A model generated the notes under the pieces. The model did not search any database, had not been told where the DNA came from, and was given only the letters and a program-made list of their open reading frames with translations. From the NCBI RefSeq assembly GCF_036711975.1, contig NC_091975.1, positions 3,784,501-3,848,500 of the forward strand: a DNA stretch of 64,000 bases. Direction: 5' to 3'. Source of the DNA: Onthophagus taurus. Lineage: Eukaryota; Arthropoda; Insecta; Coleoptera; Scarabaeidae. The stretch's first letter is position 1. Each line of letters starts with the position of its first letter. The position numbers and the translations under genes are program-made. Below, in pieces: positions 25,401 to 39,940 of this stretch.

Positions 25401-27387
25401 AACCAAAAAAGAAACACCGCGAATACCTCTTCCGTACGCGCGCAGAACACTAAACACATTCTGGTTACTCGCACGTGGACGAACCTGCTGCTAGAGATTC
25501 CACAATGCAGGCGTCTACTCCTGGTGGGAGATGGTAACTACGTTAATTATAATTTATTCAATAAGATTTCAAAGACACGTTCTCACCTAAATATTGAAGT
25601 AGTCAACTTTTTCGACTTATTTCTTTCATTTGAATTCCCGTAAGTCTGGTTTAAATCGACACAACTTTAAATAACATTAGTAATTACGATAATTCCACAA
25701 ATTGTTTTAATATAAATAAAGTAATATCAGGTGTTATTACGTGCGTTTCTATGATAAACGGGAAATGTTCGTACGTTGACATTCTAAATTCAGGTCCGTT
25801 AATGGAAACGTGGTCTGATTAAATATGCTAATGCAGCGGAGTAATACGGCCACACTGCTTTTGTTACGCTTTTAACAAGAATTTCTATTTTCTAAAATCT
25901 AAGAATACCACCTATTTTTATAATGTTATAGATCACAAAAAAATATATATAAAGTAATAATTATATGTAAATATATAGATAATGCGAATGCACATTAGAA
26001 AAGTGTGCAGTGTATATCGAGACTGTCAGATTCTCTTCCTTAAGTTTAGCCGAGGTCGCTTGCGGCCGAGACATTAAAATATGTTGACCAGTATTGGGTT
26101 GATATATTAATGGTAGAGCTCCGTTCCAATGTTAGCCGAGGTCGCTTGTGACCGAGGCACTGGAGATTTAACTTCGTTTACTGTTACATCAATATTATTG
26201 AGTGTTTAAAGAAATGTTGCTCTGCATTCTCTGGTTCTTGATCCAATAAAGGAAATTATTCATTGGCGGTATGAATGAATAACTAATTAACATATAAAGA
26301 CATTTTTAACTTAACCTATAATTAAACATTGCTATTTCATTTCCGTATGAGGCAATAAAACTAATAAAAGGATTACGTCCACGACGTTGCGCTCCGTAAA
26401 CATAAAAAATTACGGCTTTAATTGGTCGGGAATTTATGCGGGTTCTCTATCTTTTTCTTCTCTTTATTTTTTCTGTTAACGTCGGATTTATTTTTTACTT
26501 TGCATGCTCGATATACCATGCATAACTTCCTTGTTATTGCAAAACGAGTCCTGTAAGTGCAACTTGTGCAGGTACAGTTACTCAAAAAAGGAGAATTCTC
26601 GCACTACTAAAACCCGACGCGGTAAGTTTATAATGAATTTCCCATCAATATCACTTTAGTAATAAGTCTGATTAAAACGTCTGGAAATAATGAAAAAAAG
26701 AAAAATACAGACAAAAAAAGTAGCATAAAAACGAAATTAGAAGAAATCTCGGGGGAGATGTGAAAGGGCCGAACTATAACGGTTATGAGGTAATCACGGT
26801 TTATGCAACTTCCCATTTTCGCGGTCGATTGAGACGATTCTGCGCTGTACATCAATATTTTATTACAAACACTTTTAACACAATCATGTTTTAGATGCTT
26901 AGAACTGTATTTGGTACCAAAATATCAATATCAACTCAATTTATAATAAATTCTTGAATACATTTTTCTTTATTTAATTCATTAATTTTGTGTTAATTGC
27001 GTATTAAAAAGATTTAATAGAAAATAAGTTAATAATTTGAATGCACATTGAGAATTGAGCATATTTGGTTGCCTATACATCAATAACACTAAAAATTAAT
27101 TGGAATTAATAAAAATCGATTCAATCATAAAAATTTAAATATGAATTAATCGGACTTCAGTCAAAATAATTAAAATAGAATTATAATCAAGATATTATTA
27201 CATCAAAAATTGATGAACATGTTGATGAGACGTTTTGAAATGATGTGTATATTTGGTTGCCTAACCCACATTAAATTTAAAATAGTATGAGAAAAAATCA
27301 ATGAATGAAAAATCAAATTATTTAAATTTGAAGAAAACTAAACTAAAAAATAATAAAATGTTAAAAAAATTGACCTGTCCATGAAAT
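22481..27387. other. Gene-poor tract before AMMECR1
   Basis: AT-rich with no gene recognised. Notable parts are a minus-strand open frame at 22848-23105, a plus-strand hydrophobic frame at 23927-24199 that I could not assign, a GTCGCTTG direct repeat near 26.1 kb, and two copies of ATTTGGTTGCCTA at about 27.06 and 27.25 kb. Confidence 0.4.
26045..26160 (+). repeat. Direct repeat of a 28-bp GC-rich word
   Basis: TTAGCCGAGGTCGCTTG followed by a near-identical CCGAG-CA tail occurs at 26046-26073 and again at 26132-26159. The offset is 86 bp. The GC-rich word stands out from the AT-rich background. It may be a TE end or a pair of regulatory sites. Confidence 0.6.
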
Positions 27388-27442
27388 GTGGAGGAGTTCG
27401 GGTGCGTGTGGGCGACCCCACCATCCATCGGCCCCCCGAAGA

Positions 27443-27481
27443 TGACGTCACGCGTTGCGGCAGGTGAAGGAGCGCATGCGC
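27443..27481. promoter_or_regulatory. CRE-like and NRF1-like sites upstream of AMMECR1
   Basis: TGACGTCA at 27443-27450 is a full palindromic CRE/ATF site. GCGCATGCGC at 27472-27481 is a perfect palindromic NRF1-type site. Both sit in a short CpG-rich stretch within about 100 bp of the AMMECR1 start codon, as is usual for housekeeping promoters. Confidence 0.6.
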
Positions 27482-27543
27482 GGAAAAGCACCGTTTCCGT
27501 TGCCATCTGGCTCAGTCAGCTGTGCGTTTTGAATAAACGTAGG

Positions 27544-29140
<1,597 letters not shown>

Positions 29141-29410
29141 CAGCTAGCGTGGGGGCGCACCGCCGTCGTCGGAGCGTCCCCACTGTCAACACAACTGCCA
29201 CCACCTTATCAACCGCCGCCACTAGTAGTCGTACCATACGGCGGTGTCGGATTTTTGCGCCCCACAACACCCGGTCCTGTATGGTTCGAGAGACCTTACG
29301 CAGGCCCATCCTATCAGCGCGAATTTCCTGCACTTCCACCACCCCTCCACGATCGAGACGTCGCAAATGGTTACCAATCGCCACCGCCACCATTTCGCAA
29401 ACGGAAGTGA
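29141..29410 (+). CDS. AMMECR1: In-frame readthrough extension of AMMECR1
   Basis: Directly after the AMMECR1 TAG, in the same frame, 89 codons run to TGA at 29408-29410. The translation is protein-like: a QLPPPYQPPPLVVVP segment, then RPYAGPSYQ, FPALPPPL and a basic RKRK end that could be a nuclear localisation signal. The bases after the stop are CAG CTA, giving UAG-CAG-CUA, an exact match to the established leaky-stop consensus UAG-CAR-YYA. Base composition rises sharply in G+C over this stretch. Translation through the stop is inference. Alternatives are a recent nonsense mutation, a sequencing error, or an alternative splice that skips the TAG; one such splice would delete conserved residues. 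Confidence 0.6.
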   Translation, partial: QLAWGRTAVVGASPLSTQLPPPYQPPPLVVVPYGGVGFLRPTTPGPVWFERPYAGPSYQREFPALPPPLHDRDVANGYQSPPPPFRKRK

Positions 29411-30720
29411 CGAGCGTTTCCTCAGCGGATGGGTTCCGTGGATAATAAAAAACATTCTCATAGCTACACACTCGTGCCTAAACATCCAAGCACTTGACAC
29501 AGGATAGCATTGTTTTTTAGCGTTTTAAGTATAATTGTTTTATTATTTTTACAATGATTGTATTTAGAATTTATTAATTTCATTTTTTTTCCATTTCTAA
29601 CCTCAATTTAAGTTTATTAAGAAATTTTTTTTTGTATAACGTGAATTAATTTTGAAATGGTTATGTTTCTTTGTATTTAATAACTCTATTACGTTATTAT
29701 TATCAAGGTGCATTGTCAATAACAATTAAAAAGAAGTTTAATATAGCAAATATATAAATATATTTAAATATATGAGAGTAAATATTCGGTGAGAAACATC
29801 TCAAAGAGATTTTAGTTTTATACCCGGACAAAAAGTTTGACAAAAACAAGTTGATTTTTGTTATTATAAACGTTATAAATTTTGTTATATAAGAGATAGC
29901 TTCCGGTTTTCTCTTCTATTTAGAAGAATAGACCGTGGCAGGAAAGAAGTGTAGTAGCTGTATGAAGTACACAGCCGGGAACTTACGACATCACTGCCAT
30001 TTTTTCGTCATCTCGAGTATATTATATACAATCATTCGTTGCGACGACGACGCTCAAAACGAACTCCAATGTTAAAAAAAAAACATTAATATTCCTTGAT
30101 CTCTTTGTTTCGTTGGGGTGCCGTTAAAACATCAGATCTAATTTTATGATTATCAAATAGATTTATTAAAATAGGGTGAAAAAACCTTAGTTTTATCTCT
30201 TTCTGTTAAGACTGTGATCGAACGGTACACCACGCGACAAAAAACATTCGCCAACTTAAGTTATAACGGCGTAAAAGAAAAGGATTAAAATTTATTTAAA
30301 TGATTGGAATAAATTCGGTTATTTAACTATAAATTAATAGACTACTATCAGTGTCTCTCTCAGGTATAAAAAAATTTAAAAAAGAAATTATGGGCTGTAG
30401 AAGGGAACGAAATCCACCAGACCTTCAAACATTATTCGTTCTAAATTGTTTATTAAAAAAAAATTGGGTTAATAGTGTAAACTGTAATTAAATACAGTAA
30501 GAACACGTGCCTATAAAGGCCTGGAAGATCGTTCCCAGCATCAGACCCTCTAAAACCGGAGCACTTTGCATTGATTTCTTTAATTTTTTCTTTTTGAATA
30601 GTTAACCTAGTGTAAAAAATGTATGTAGTCGGGTTTGCAGGTTTAATAAAAAAGATTATTGTAAATTGTTTTTATTAGTACACAATTTCTTTCTACGTTT
30701 AAACAAATAAATATATTCAT
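29411..30720. other. AMMECR1/TMEM126A convergent 3' region
   Basis: A polyadenylation signal AATAAA lies at 29444-29449, and others lie further on. The stretch 29900-30060 is less AT-rich and may be part of a long 3' UTR. I see no coding exon. Confidence 0.5.
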
Positions 30721-31537
30721 TTAATTTACTGAGGGTGGGTGCACTCCATGTTCCAGTTCGAACTCCAATTTTGCCAATTTTTCAGATACTTTAAAGACAT
30801 CTTTTGACTCGTAAAAAGTTACAATTGAAGCTAAAAGAGCTTGACCCACAAAAATTCCAAATAATGTATTTGCAGCTGGCCTGGTTAATTTTTGAATAAT
30901 TTTTAAAACTTTTAGTGGTTCTTTTGTGATGTAGGGAACATCATAGGTGTTATATTGAACTGCAAGCTTAAATAGAAACTTAATTAATCCAAATTAATTA
31001 AAAAAAAAGAAAATCTTACGGATAATGCTGATAAAGGAGCTAAAATTGTTGGTAATAATGAACCACTGAAAGCTTGGAAAGCACTTGCTCTTAATTCAGT
31101 ACAAATAGCACAAGATTTTTGTAATGTAACATCAGGTAAAACAAACTTAAAAAGGAAAATAATTAAATTATAGTAAAAGGATTAAAGAATTATACCTGAG
31201 CATGAAAAAGAAAGGATAAAGTTGCAGGTAATGCAACAATAGGTATATAAGTTGTAGCAGCTCCTATTCTACGTAATCGAAATTTATTTCTGTAATAATT
31301 ATTAATATAAATCCCAGCTAATCCCCCAAAAGTTGTAAGAAGTAGAACTCCTTTACGATAACAAAACCTTAAAAAATAATAATCAAATCAAAATTAATCA
31401 ACCTTCATCCCTTCTTACGTTTCACTCTTATTTTTCCATTTATGCATAATATTAACTTGATACTTTAAGGCATCCTCCTCACTTAATAATACAGCATCAG
31501 CAGGCATTTCAGATCGTTTAGCTCTAAATAATGCCAT
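30721..31537 (-). CDS. TMEM126A: TMEM126A-like mitochondrial membrane protein
   Basis: Four exons (31537-31419, 31367-31196, 31145-31020, 30966-30721) join in phase to 220 residues. It has about four hydrophobic segments, including GVLLLTTFGGLAGIYI, then a second around TTYIPIVALPATLSFLF, one around LLPTILAPLSALSLA and one around TLFGIFVGQALLASIV. The central C-x-x-C pair (SCAICTELR) matches the CETC-type motif of the TMEM126 family. Human TMEM126A and TMEM126B are inner-membrane proteins that assist assembly of respiratory complex I; the same role here is inferred. The start lies 142 bp from the TRMT13 start on the other strand, so the two genes probably share a promoter. The choice between TMEM126A and TMEM126B rests on recalled similarity. 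Confidence 0.8.
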
Positions 31538-31679
31538 TTTTTATAAGTTTATCCAAAAGAGACCGCAATTAAAAACGTTTACCGGAATTTTTTTTATAGG
31601 TTATGAAATGTGAGAAATGACAACTCTAAATGTCATTTGCTAACCTCACTTTCAAATTGATTTAATTTCTAAGATTAAA
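31538..31679. promoter_or_regulatory. Shared bidirectional promoter, TMEM126A/TRMT13
   Basis: Only 142 bp separate the two divergent start codons. No TATA box is obvious. The stretch must hold both transcription starts and both 5' UTRs, so the promoter is presumably shared. Confidence 0.6.
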
Positions 31680-33109
31680 ATGGATAAGAAATTTGAAAAG
31701 TTAGAATCTGATATTCCACAGTGTAAACACTTTGTAGTGCGAAAAAAAAGATTTTGTAAAATGACGGTAAAAGCGGGAAATGAGTATTGTGGGGAACATA
31801 TGCCCCAAGTTTTAGAAAATAACAAAGACGAGGATGCATTAAGAGTTACATGTCCGTTAGATCCGAAACAGTTCTGTATTATAATAATTAATTTATTGTG
31901 GGTGTAATATGTTTATTTTAGTACATGCTATGCCAGCAAGTTGGCCAAACATTTAAAGATATGTAACGCTCGGAAGGAATATAACGAAAAGTATATTTTA
32001 AAAGGGGTTAACGCGGGAGAATTAATTCCAGATTTAAATAACACATCAATTATTAAACAACAATCTTTAGATAATTACACAATTGAAGAAATTAAAGGAA
32101 CAATAAACAAAATCATTAATTTATATGAGAGTAAGTCTTATTAAATCCCATATAATATAATAAATTTTATTTGTTTAGATGACTTAAAACTATCAATAAC
32201 CGATAAATTCTTAACACACCCATTACTAGAAGAAGAAATATCTAAACCAGAGTACGGTGATAAAACTAAAAAACATCTTCATCAAACCTCTTCAATTTTG
32301 GGGTACTTAAAAGAATTTAATTTAATCCAACCTGATACAGCTTTTATTGAATTTGGAGCTGGAAAAGGTAAATTAAGCTTTTGGTTGGCTAATGCTTTAG
32401 AGAAAGTTCCAAATACAAAAGTTTTATTGGTGGAAAGAGCTTCACCGAGACACAAAATGGATAATAAATTTGATAAATCAACTGGTGTTACTTATCGAAT
32501 AAGAGCTGATATCGCCGATTTAGTTCTAAGTAAAGTTGATGCATTAAATAACTCAAAACAAGTCGTTGGAATTACAAAACATTTATGTGGGGATGCCACA
32601 GATTTAGCTTTACGATGTTTAAAGAAATATCAGGATGATGGTAAAATAACATTGGGATTATGTATGGCCTTTTGTTGTCATCACAGATGTAGTTGGACCC
32701 CTTATACCGGAAAAGAATTTTTTAAAGTAAATAAACTAATTTAATATTTAAAATCATTACATTTTCTTTCTAATAGGAACACGATTTAAATGAAACCGAT
32801 TTTGATATTATGAGAGGAATGGTGAGTTGGAGTACTTGTGGCACTGGGTTTAGCCGCGTTAAAAATCGCGAGGTTAACAATGAATTTTACATGACAAGCT
32901 TGGAAACTGTTGGTGAAAGAGATAAAGAGTTGGGTTTAAGTAGACACGAAAAAGAAATTATCGGGAAAAAATGTAAAATTATTTTAAATTATGGACGAAT
33001 GAGTTATATGGACAAATTAGGTTTTAATTGTAAATTGCATTATTATGTAAGTCCAAATGTTTCGTTGGAAAATTTGTGTATTGTTGGTTTTAAAGGAAAT
33101 AAAAATTAA
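31680..33109 (+). CDS. TRMT13: tRNA 2'-O-methyltransferase TRM13 homologue
   Basis: Exons 31680-31870, 31922-32130, 32179-32726 and 32777-33109 give 426 residues. Family members methylate the 2'-O of position 4 in certain tRNAs. Visible parts in order: a CCCH finger near residues 14-40 (CKHFVVRKKRFC with a later C and H); a CHHC U11-48K-type finger near 58-75 (CPLDPKH, then HLKIC); then the methyltransferase domain with the SAM-binding FIEFGAGKGKLSFWLA near 190-205, followed by ITKHLCGDATDLALRC and the conserved CCHHRCSW motif. The C-terminal exon carries MRGMVSWSTCG and ends KGNKN. The first donor is an unusual GTTCTG, but the join restores the CHHC finger exactly, so I trust it. Confidence 0.95.
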
Positions 33110-35068
33110 TTAATAATGTGAATTTTCAATTTCAAAAATGTAGTTGGGATAAAATAAGAACGAGAGATGCGGATCCTTGTGAATTGTCCCCCATCCCAAC
33201 AAACGCGACGTTAACGAGACGTCCAATGCACTTGTTAAAGGCTCTTTTCGTTTGAGGTCTCAGTTCGCTTTTATACGTCGCGCAGTAAACTTGTTTGCGT
33301 TCACGTGCAATTTACGTACAAAGTTTCTTATCGTTTAAACGGCTGTGTTTAAGAATTAGTCGTAAAAACGTTGATATTTTTTTTAAATAAGAGATTATCC
33401 CAATTATAAAAAGGTAAGATTTTTTTTATTTAATCATTTTTTGTTGCCGTTTTAACTGCTTGAATATTAATGTTGTTGTTTGGATTGGAACATTAAAATT
33501 CTTAAATAAAATTAAATAAAAAATGATGTGATGGTTATCTAAAACGAAGTAGAAAAAATTGCTGAGGAATTCTTTTCTTTTCTCTTCTGGTCCCCAGGCA
33601 GCAGGTGTTTTAGGGTCAGACAAGGTTACGCGTTGTGCTTTAAAAGTACCATTATCAATCTCGTTCTTTGTAATTTTTTTAAGTAAAAAATTAAAACAAA
33701 CTGTTCGATATAAATCTTACGAAATTTTATAACTCAATTTTTACATTAACGATTTCAAAATAATACAACTATTGACACAATTAATATTTAACTTGGTAAT
33801 AATAAATTAATGTAGTGTTGTTGAAATGTTTCATAAACTACACATTTAATTATTAAATTCTAGGAAACACCAACTCACTTTTTTGTAATAAACGACATTT
33901 TTATTAAAAACTTAAGGTTTCATGATATACGAACCAACCCTTTTCCAACGATTTAATCTTTATAACCAACAACAGGTTTTATGCAGGTGTTTCATAATAA
34001 CCCCCTCTAAATACTTCTAAAACGAGTTCCCCCTTTTCAATAAGATTTGATTCCTAGGTTTACAAAGCAAATAAGTACCCAACATATAAACAAACATAAC
34101 GTATTATAAAGATTATAACTATTTATCTCATCTAGATTTACTGTTTTCTTATGATTCATATTAATAGCTGTTTTATAAAATTTTTTAAACATGTTTTGGA
34201 GAAACGAATTTGTTATGCAACATGCTGAGGGAAGGGCACATACCTGTGGTCGAACACACGACAAATTTCGAATTCAAAACTCGATATTAGTTTATAAATT
34301 TTTTCTAAGGAAGGCCTTCTTAGGCCCTTCTTCACATCATCCACAAATCGTCTCTTCGGCCTCCCAACCAATTTCTATATTGATATTGAATCCCTAAAAC
34401 ACGGAATTAATTATAAAGTTTGTAATGCTGAATCTAACTTGCTGTTAAATTTCGTACTTGTAATCTTATAATTTTTGTTTGAATTGTCAATGTTGAAATT
34501 TAAATGTCAATGTCTAAAATGTCATTAGTACCAACTAAAAATTTATGTTTAAAAATATTTAATTTTTTGGTAATTTTATTAACTAAATTTTATATTATAT
34601 TTTTATTACTATATAATCTATCACGTTAGTATTCTAACATTAAAAAAACAATTATTGATTAGATTTAATTCCATTTAAGTAAAATTTTTGCTTGCGCCAA
34701 CTTCACAATTTTTAATTTTTTTATTTATAACCTTAAATTTAAAATTTTTTAACCTCAACTACGTTTTTAGTATTATACGTTAAATTCTCGTTTTTGTAAA
34801 AAATCTACAAAGAAAGAAATGTAAAGGATTTTAGTGAAATTGAAATTGGATAATCCTTTGTGTTTATATGTATGTTATTGTACTATTTTGTTGCTATTTG
34901 TCTTCAAAGAGAAAGGTACAGTTTTAAACGATTACACAATTTAATTACTTCCTGTTCATCCTTTTAAAGGTAGGCAGGATATCGTGTTTTAAATCAAGTA
35001 ACTTATTTTATTTTTTAATCTTAAAAAATCACTGTGACGGCTTAAAAAAGTCAAAAAAAATTTTTTAG
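33110..35068 (+). other. Tetraspanin 5' region with a probable untranslated exon
   Basis: A GC-richer stretch at 33170-33320 has an arthropod initiator-like TCAGT at 33260-33264. It is followed by a likely untranslated exon ending at 33413 before a GTAAGAT donor. The next acceptor, TTTTTTAG at 35061-35068, leads straight into the coding exon. The linking intron (33414-35068) is AT-rich without other features. Confidence 0.4.
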
Positions 35069-35073
35069 TAAAA

Positions 35074-38000
35074 ATGGAAAGATATAGGTTTATGCCGTTT
35101 ATGGAACAATCTAATAACAGATCTTACAATATGCAAAGGTAAATAATACCTAGTTAGAAACATGCTTTCTTTATCGCAAAAAGATTGAAAGAAATTTTAA
35201 CGATGTAAAAGTTAATGGTTAAAAGTAATTTTTAAGTGTAAAACGTTTAGTTGAGCAGGTTCAGTAAGTCAAGGACAATGTAATTTAGAATCAACGAGTT
35301 TTGAGTTATATAGTTATATAGAAAGTTTCTTTTAAGAAAATTGCAAAATCTTTTTCTTTAACTAACACCAGCACTGGAACTAACACTATACCTAGAACTT
35401 GAAACATTCGGGGTTAGCCAGCGCTGAATAACAACTAAAGCAAGAATTTCATTTCACAAATATAAATATTTATTAGAATTGTTATTATTTATTGCATGTC
35501 AACGATATTGAATGTTTGTATTAATTTAAATATTGTCATTTGCAATAGCTACCCAACAAAAGATGGCGCTAATATGTTTTTTATTTTAATTTCAGGAGAA
35601 AAAGTCATTTTTACACAATGGTTTACGATTGCGGATCGTGTTTAGCAAAGTATATCCTATGTTTATTCAACTTTGCATTTTTCGTAAGTATAAAAATATC
35701 ACTTCGATTATAATTCTTTAAAATATTTATTTCAAATAGAAAGGATTTCAAGTTGTCTTTATTTTTTTACTTTCACTTAAAATAATACACCTTCAATTTT
35801 ATCGTTAGCCCCAGGTTCTTTCGACCGTAAACGAACTCTTTTGCGTTGATTCTTGTTGTAAAATTCTTACATAAACCGTCTTATAACATTTCCGGTTAAG
35901 AAATTTTGGTTATAAACTTGTTGTAATTTAAAAGTAGTATTTCTCAGTTTAAAAATTTTATGAAACTAATTAGAAATCGTCCTTTAATAACCATCAAAGC
36001 TGCGGGATGATGATATAAACAATTGGAGTAATGATAGTTCGCATCAACCATTGGGATTTAAGCAGGATATGTTCTATTAAGTAGACATGCGATATTTTAA
36101 CTCCGAATTTATAGCACGCTATCATATTTATTATTTAAGGTCCAATTAATAATCGATATACATAAGTATAAGAGAGTTTAAAGCTTATTTATATAAATTG
36201 CATCCAGCAAAATCTATTTTTACTTGAAATCTGTTTACTACCACAATCTAAATTTTCCTCTTGTTCTACAACCTATTTTAAAACCCAACAAAAATCGAAG
36301 TTAAAAAGTTTAAAATGTTGTTTTAATTTTAGATCGCGGGATCTGTAGTTTTATCCGTTGGAGTTTGGCTCGCTGTGGATAAAAGTTCTTTTATTGGACT
36401 ACTTAAGGCTGTCCCGAACGAACATTTACCGGTAAGTAATTGAAACAAAAAATCACCTTAACAAATTTATTACAAATCCTTTTAATCTATTTTACGTAAC
36501 CGAACCACAAAAACTGCATAAATCTCTACTAACAAAGTGGAAATAGTTGTTTAAAGATTACAAACTCCCAATCTGTTCGAGTGAAAGTTCTTCTATAGAG
36601 TTGCACTTTTATAAAGAGATCGTTCTCTATATTTGCGCGCACCTGTTGAACGAATGAAAATTTATTATGCATTCCGTTCTCGAAAGAAAGTCCCATTTTA
36701 TTTTTAGGTTGACAATCGTGAAAGCGATTTGTTGATTTTGAAATCAAAAACTCAAAGAAACGAAACGTGACGTGAAAATTAAATTAATTTCATTTGAATA
36801 TTAAATATATCAAAAAGAAAATTGTTCATAAGATATAACCTCATTTTTACTTTTTCTTTAAACCCAACAATATATCATTAACACACTTCCCTTTAACGTT
36901 TTAACGATGTGATAAAAAGACTGTTTGTCAAGTTTAACTACGAAACTGTACTATGTCCTACATTTTATAATCATGTTTCATGTAGGTACATTTGTTGACT
37001 TGGTTTATTTTAAAGTTGTCAAATAATTACAACAAAATTTTTTTGACTTGTCAATGTCATTTATGGCTCTTTAAGTAATACCAACCTAAATAAATTATCT
37101 TGTTTTTGTACGTATTTTTGCATCGTGCAACGATTTAATTTAATTCAAATAATTAATTAATCCATTGATAAACTTAAATTTCATTGCTTTTTGTTGCGGA
37201 GAAATTTAATTTTCTATTATCACAAATAAGTTTTAATTTTTAATTATATTTTTACATACATTACACCAGTCATCAATTAATGTTAAAACTTAAGTTTCTA
37301 AAATAACCGTAAGTGCAATTTAAAACTTGCCATACGGCAGTTTCAAAATGGCAATGAGCAATGAAGTTAATATTAGCATCGATGGATCCACTTGACCCCA
37401 ATTTATTTAACCTAATTTAATTCACCGTCTACCCCAAAAAAAAAATCTGTTTAATAGTTAAGAATAATTACATAACGAAATATTAAAACTAGAAGCGAAA
37501 GGTTCTAAAGAAAGATGTTGGCCGTATACATAAATTATTGCCGGATTAACCCAAATTAAGAATCGAAAAACAATAATACCACGCCTACTTTTTCTAAGTA
37601 ATTGGATCACAAAAAGTAACTAAATAAATCATGGTTCAATATGATTCGTGGAATAGTGAATTAATGAAATCAATGGATTTCGGTTTCTTTATTAAAAATG
37701 TATGAGATGTGGTCGTTGACATCCCGCTTAAATAATTCACCGTAGAGACCCAGTTTTTGATCCGTTAACCTCGAGTTACATGTCTGGGTACTTACGTATG
37801 CAAATTTTCGATAATCGACTAAAAAAATTGTGAATCAACTGTATTTCTCTTTGATAAGTATGTCGTAATCACTTCATAAAGAAAAACGTGGTGATAAAAA
37901 AAGATAGAGCGTGCCCTTTTAAAGTTGGATTTTAATTTATTAACTAACCTGAAGGAAATTCCGAAGTAATTACATGCATTCAAGGAAATGCGTTACAAAC

Positions 38001-39940
38001 TGTGTGTATCTATTATTTTATTATTTTAAAAGGAATGTTATAAATAATGCATTTATTTATGAGTGTATACAGATATTAAACTTGCTTTAATTGAGATTTA
38101 GAATGTTCTAATTTAAATTAAGCAATGACACAATTGTTTACTTGTCATTTGCATTATTTATAAAACAATTTAAAAACGTATCATCTTTTAAAATGCAAGT
38201 CGCGACCTTTTCTGACGCAATTTAAAACAAATATAGATTTAACAAGGTTAAAACAATCGTTCGTTTTCATATTAAAAATATTTGTTTTAAAATTTTCTGT
38301 CAAATTAAATTTTTATGATTTCTTGGGGGTTCCTATAACATTTATGTCATTTTCTGTTTCGTTAACTATGTAGTATGTAGTACATACATAATTGAGGCTA
38401 AAAAACGAATACATTCATTTTTACATATCAAATTTCAATTATTTAAGTGTAATTATAAAATTGAAAATTAAAGTTTCTTTTTGATTGTTGAAAGTTCAAA
38501 CGTGATAGCGTATTATAGAATTCCCTGTTGATGTTACCAACTTTATAATAATTTGATATAATTTATTATTATTACGATTATAATTTTCCTCTTCAAATCA
38601 TTAATTTGTAACCAATGCTTCCTCCCGAGTATTTTCTTACGCGTGTATCTTGAGAAGCAAGGTTTGGTTTCATTGAACGTCTACGATTTTGTTAAAAATA
38701 ACTTTTCGCTAAAAATAAATCCATTTACTTTAAGCCTTGATTGATTTAAATTTTTTTACCCAACGCGGAAAATAAAAGATAAGAAATTGTAAGGAAAATA
38801 ATGTAAGAATCGTTGGGTCAACAACCCCAATGTGAAATTATCGAGTAACCCGTAGGGTAAAACTTTCGATTTGCCCATGACACGGTCCAATGCTTCTTTT
38901 GTAAGCGAAATTACACTCTTTTTATCGTTTCTTTACCCGTATCGAAGTCACAAAACAACCGGGTTTCACTAAAAATTACTATCTATTTGATTCAAATGAT
39001 TGTTTTGTTTTTTAGCAATTTACACAACCTGCAGTAATCGAACAAGCTTCTTACATCTTAATAGTAGCTGGAGCTTTTATGTTTTTGGTCAGTTTCCTGG
39101 GGTATTGTGGCGCTTTAAGAGAATCTAGATGTTTGTTAACAACGGTAAGTTGTACTTTAAATTTAAGTGGGAGTTAATTGTGCGTATAAAGAGAGTTGAT
39201 TGAACCTTAAATTAATTGCAATTTAGACTCTTTAACACTCCTTTTGTAACAAGTAGATTTTAACAATAATTTTTTGTTTAAACTAATTTTGTTTTTACTA
39301 CACGTGTTTTATTAACACAATTTTAGTTTTAATTTTAATAATTTCAACACACAGTAACAATTTTTATTTGTTTTTCTTTTTAGTACGGAATTTGTTTATT
39401 ACTCATTCTAATACTTGAAATAACAGCCGGGGGATTAGCGGCTGCTTACAGAGGAAAGGTAAATATTGATTTTGATTCTTAATTTATTTGTTATTTAATT
39501 ATTTTTAGGCTGAAATTGAAACGAGAAACTTCTTAAAAACGACAATAAAGAAGTATTCCATCGAAAAATACACCGCTGCGTCGGAAGAATCGAATGCGAT
39601 CACTTTAATGTGGAACCATTTTCAGGCTCAATTAAAATGTTGTGGGGTTGATAACTACAAAGATTTTAATACAACGAATAGTGATAAGAAGATCCCGATT
39701 TCTTGTTGCGTTTTGGAAGGTGATAAATCCCTTTTTAAGCCAATGGACCCATCGTGCACTTCAAATCCAACCGAATCAAATTCTTATTTCTTAAAAGGTT
39801 GTTATGATGTTCTTCTTGATTGGATTTTAGCACATATTAATGTTGTTATTGGGGTAGGAATAGGGTTAGGTGTCGCTCAGTTGTTATGTATTTTCTTTGC
39901 TTTTTGTCTTACAAAATCTCTTAATTCTTATGGGAAATAA
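35074..39940 (+). CDS. Tetraspanin
   Basis: Six coding exons (35074-35138, 35596-35683, 36333-36431, 39016-39144, 39384-39458, 39509-39940) join in phase to 295 residues. Four membrane segments are visible: ILCLFNFAFFIAGSVVLSVG, then ASYILIVAGAFMFLVSFLG, YGICLLLILILEITAGGLAA, and a last one around VIGVGIGLGVAQLLCIFFAF. The large loop has CCG, then SCC, SC and GC, giving six cysteines, the usual CD9/CD63-type set. An extra N-terminal stretch of about 30 residues, rich in Asn, Tyr and Met, precedes the first membrane segment. Tetraspanins organise membrane microdomains with integrins and other receptors. The insect subgroup cannot be fixed from sequence alone. The 2.6-kb third intron holds nothing that I recognise. 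An AATAAA overlaps the stop codon. Confidence 0.95.
35360..35440. repeat. Partial copy of the palindromic repeat in a tetraspanin intron
   Basis: GGAACTAACACTATACCTAG is followed by AGAACTTGAAACATTCGGGG, then TTAGCC and AGCGCTGAATAAC. These match the arm, the core and the terminal word of the copies at 17.3 and 19.4 kb. Only one arm and half of the core are present. Confidence 0.7.

Noticed and set aside
27388-27543. N-terminal extension of AMMECR1
   Set aside because: The frame is open, but the first codon is GTG. The family start MAAGCCG at 27544 is conserved to human, and the upstream ATG at 27442 overlaps the promoter motif.
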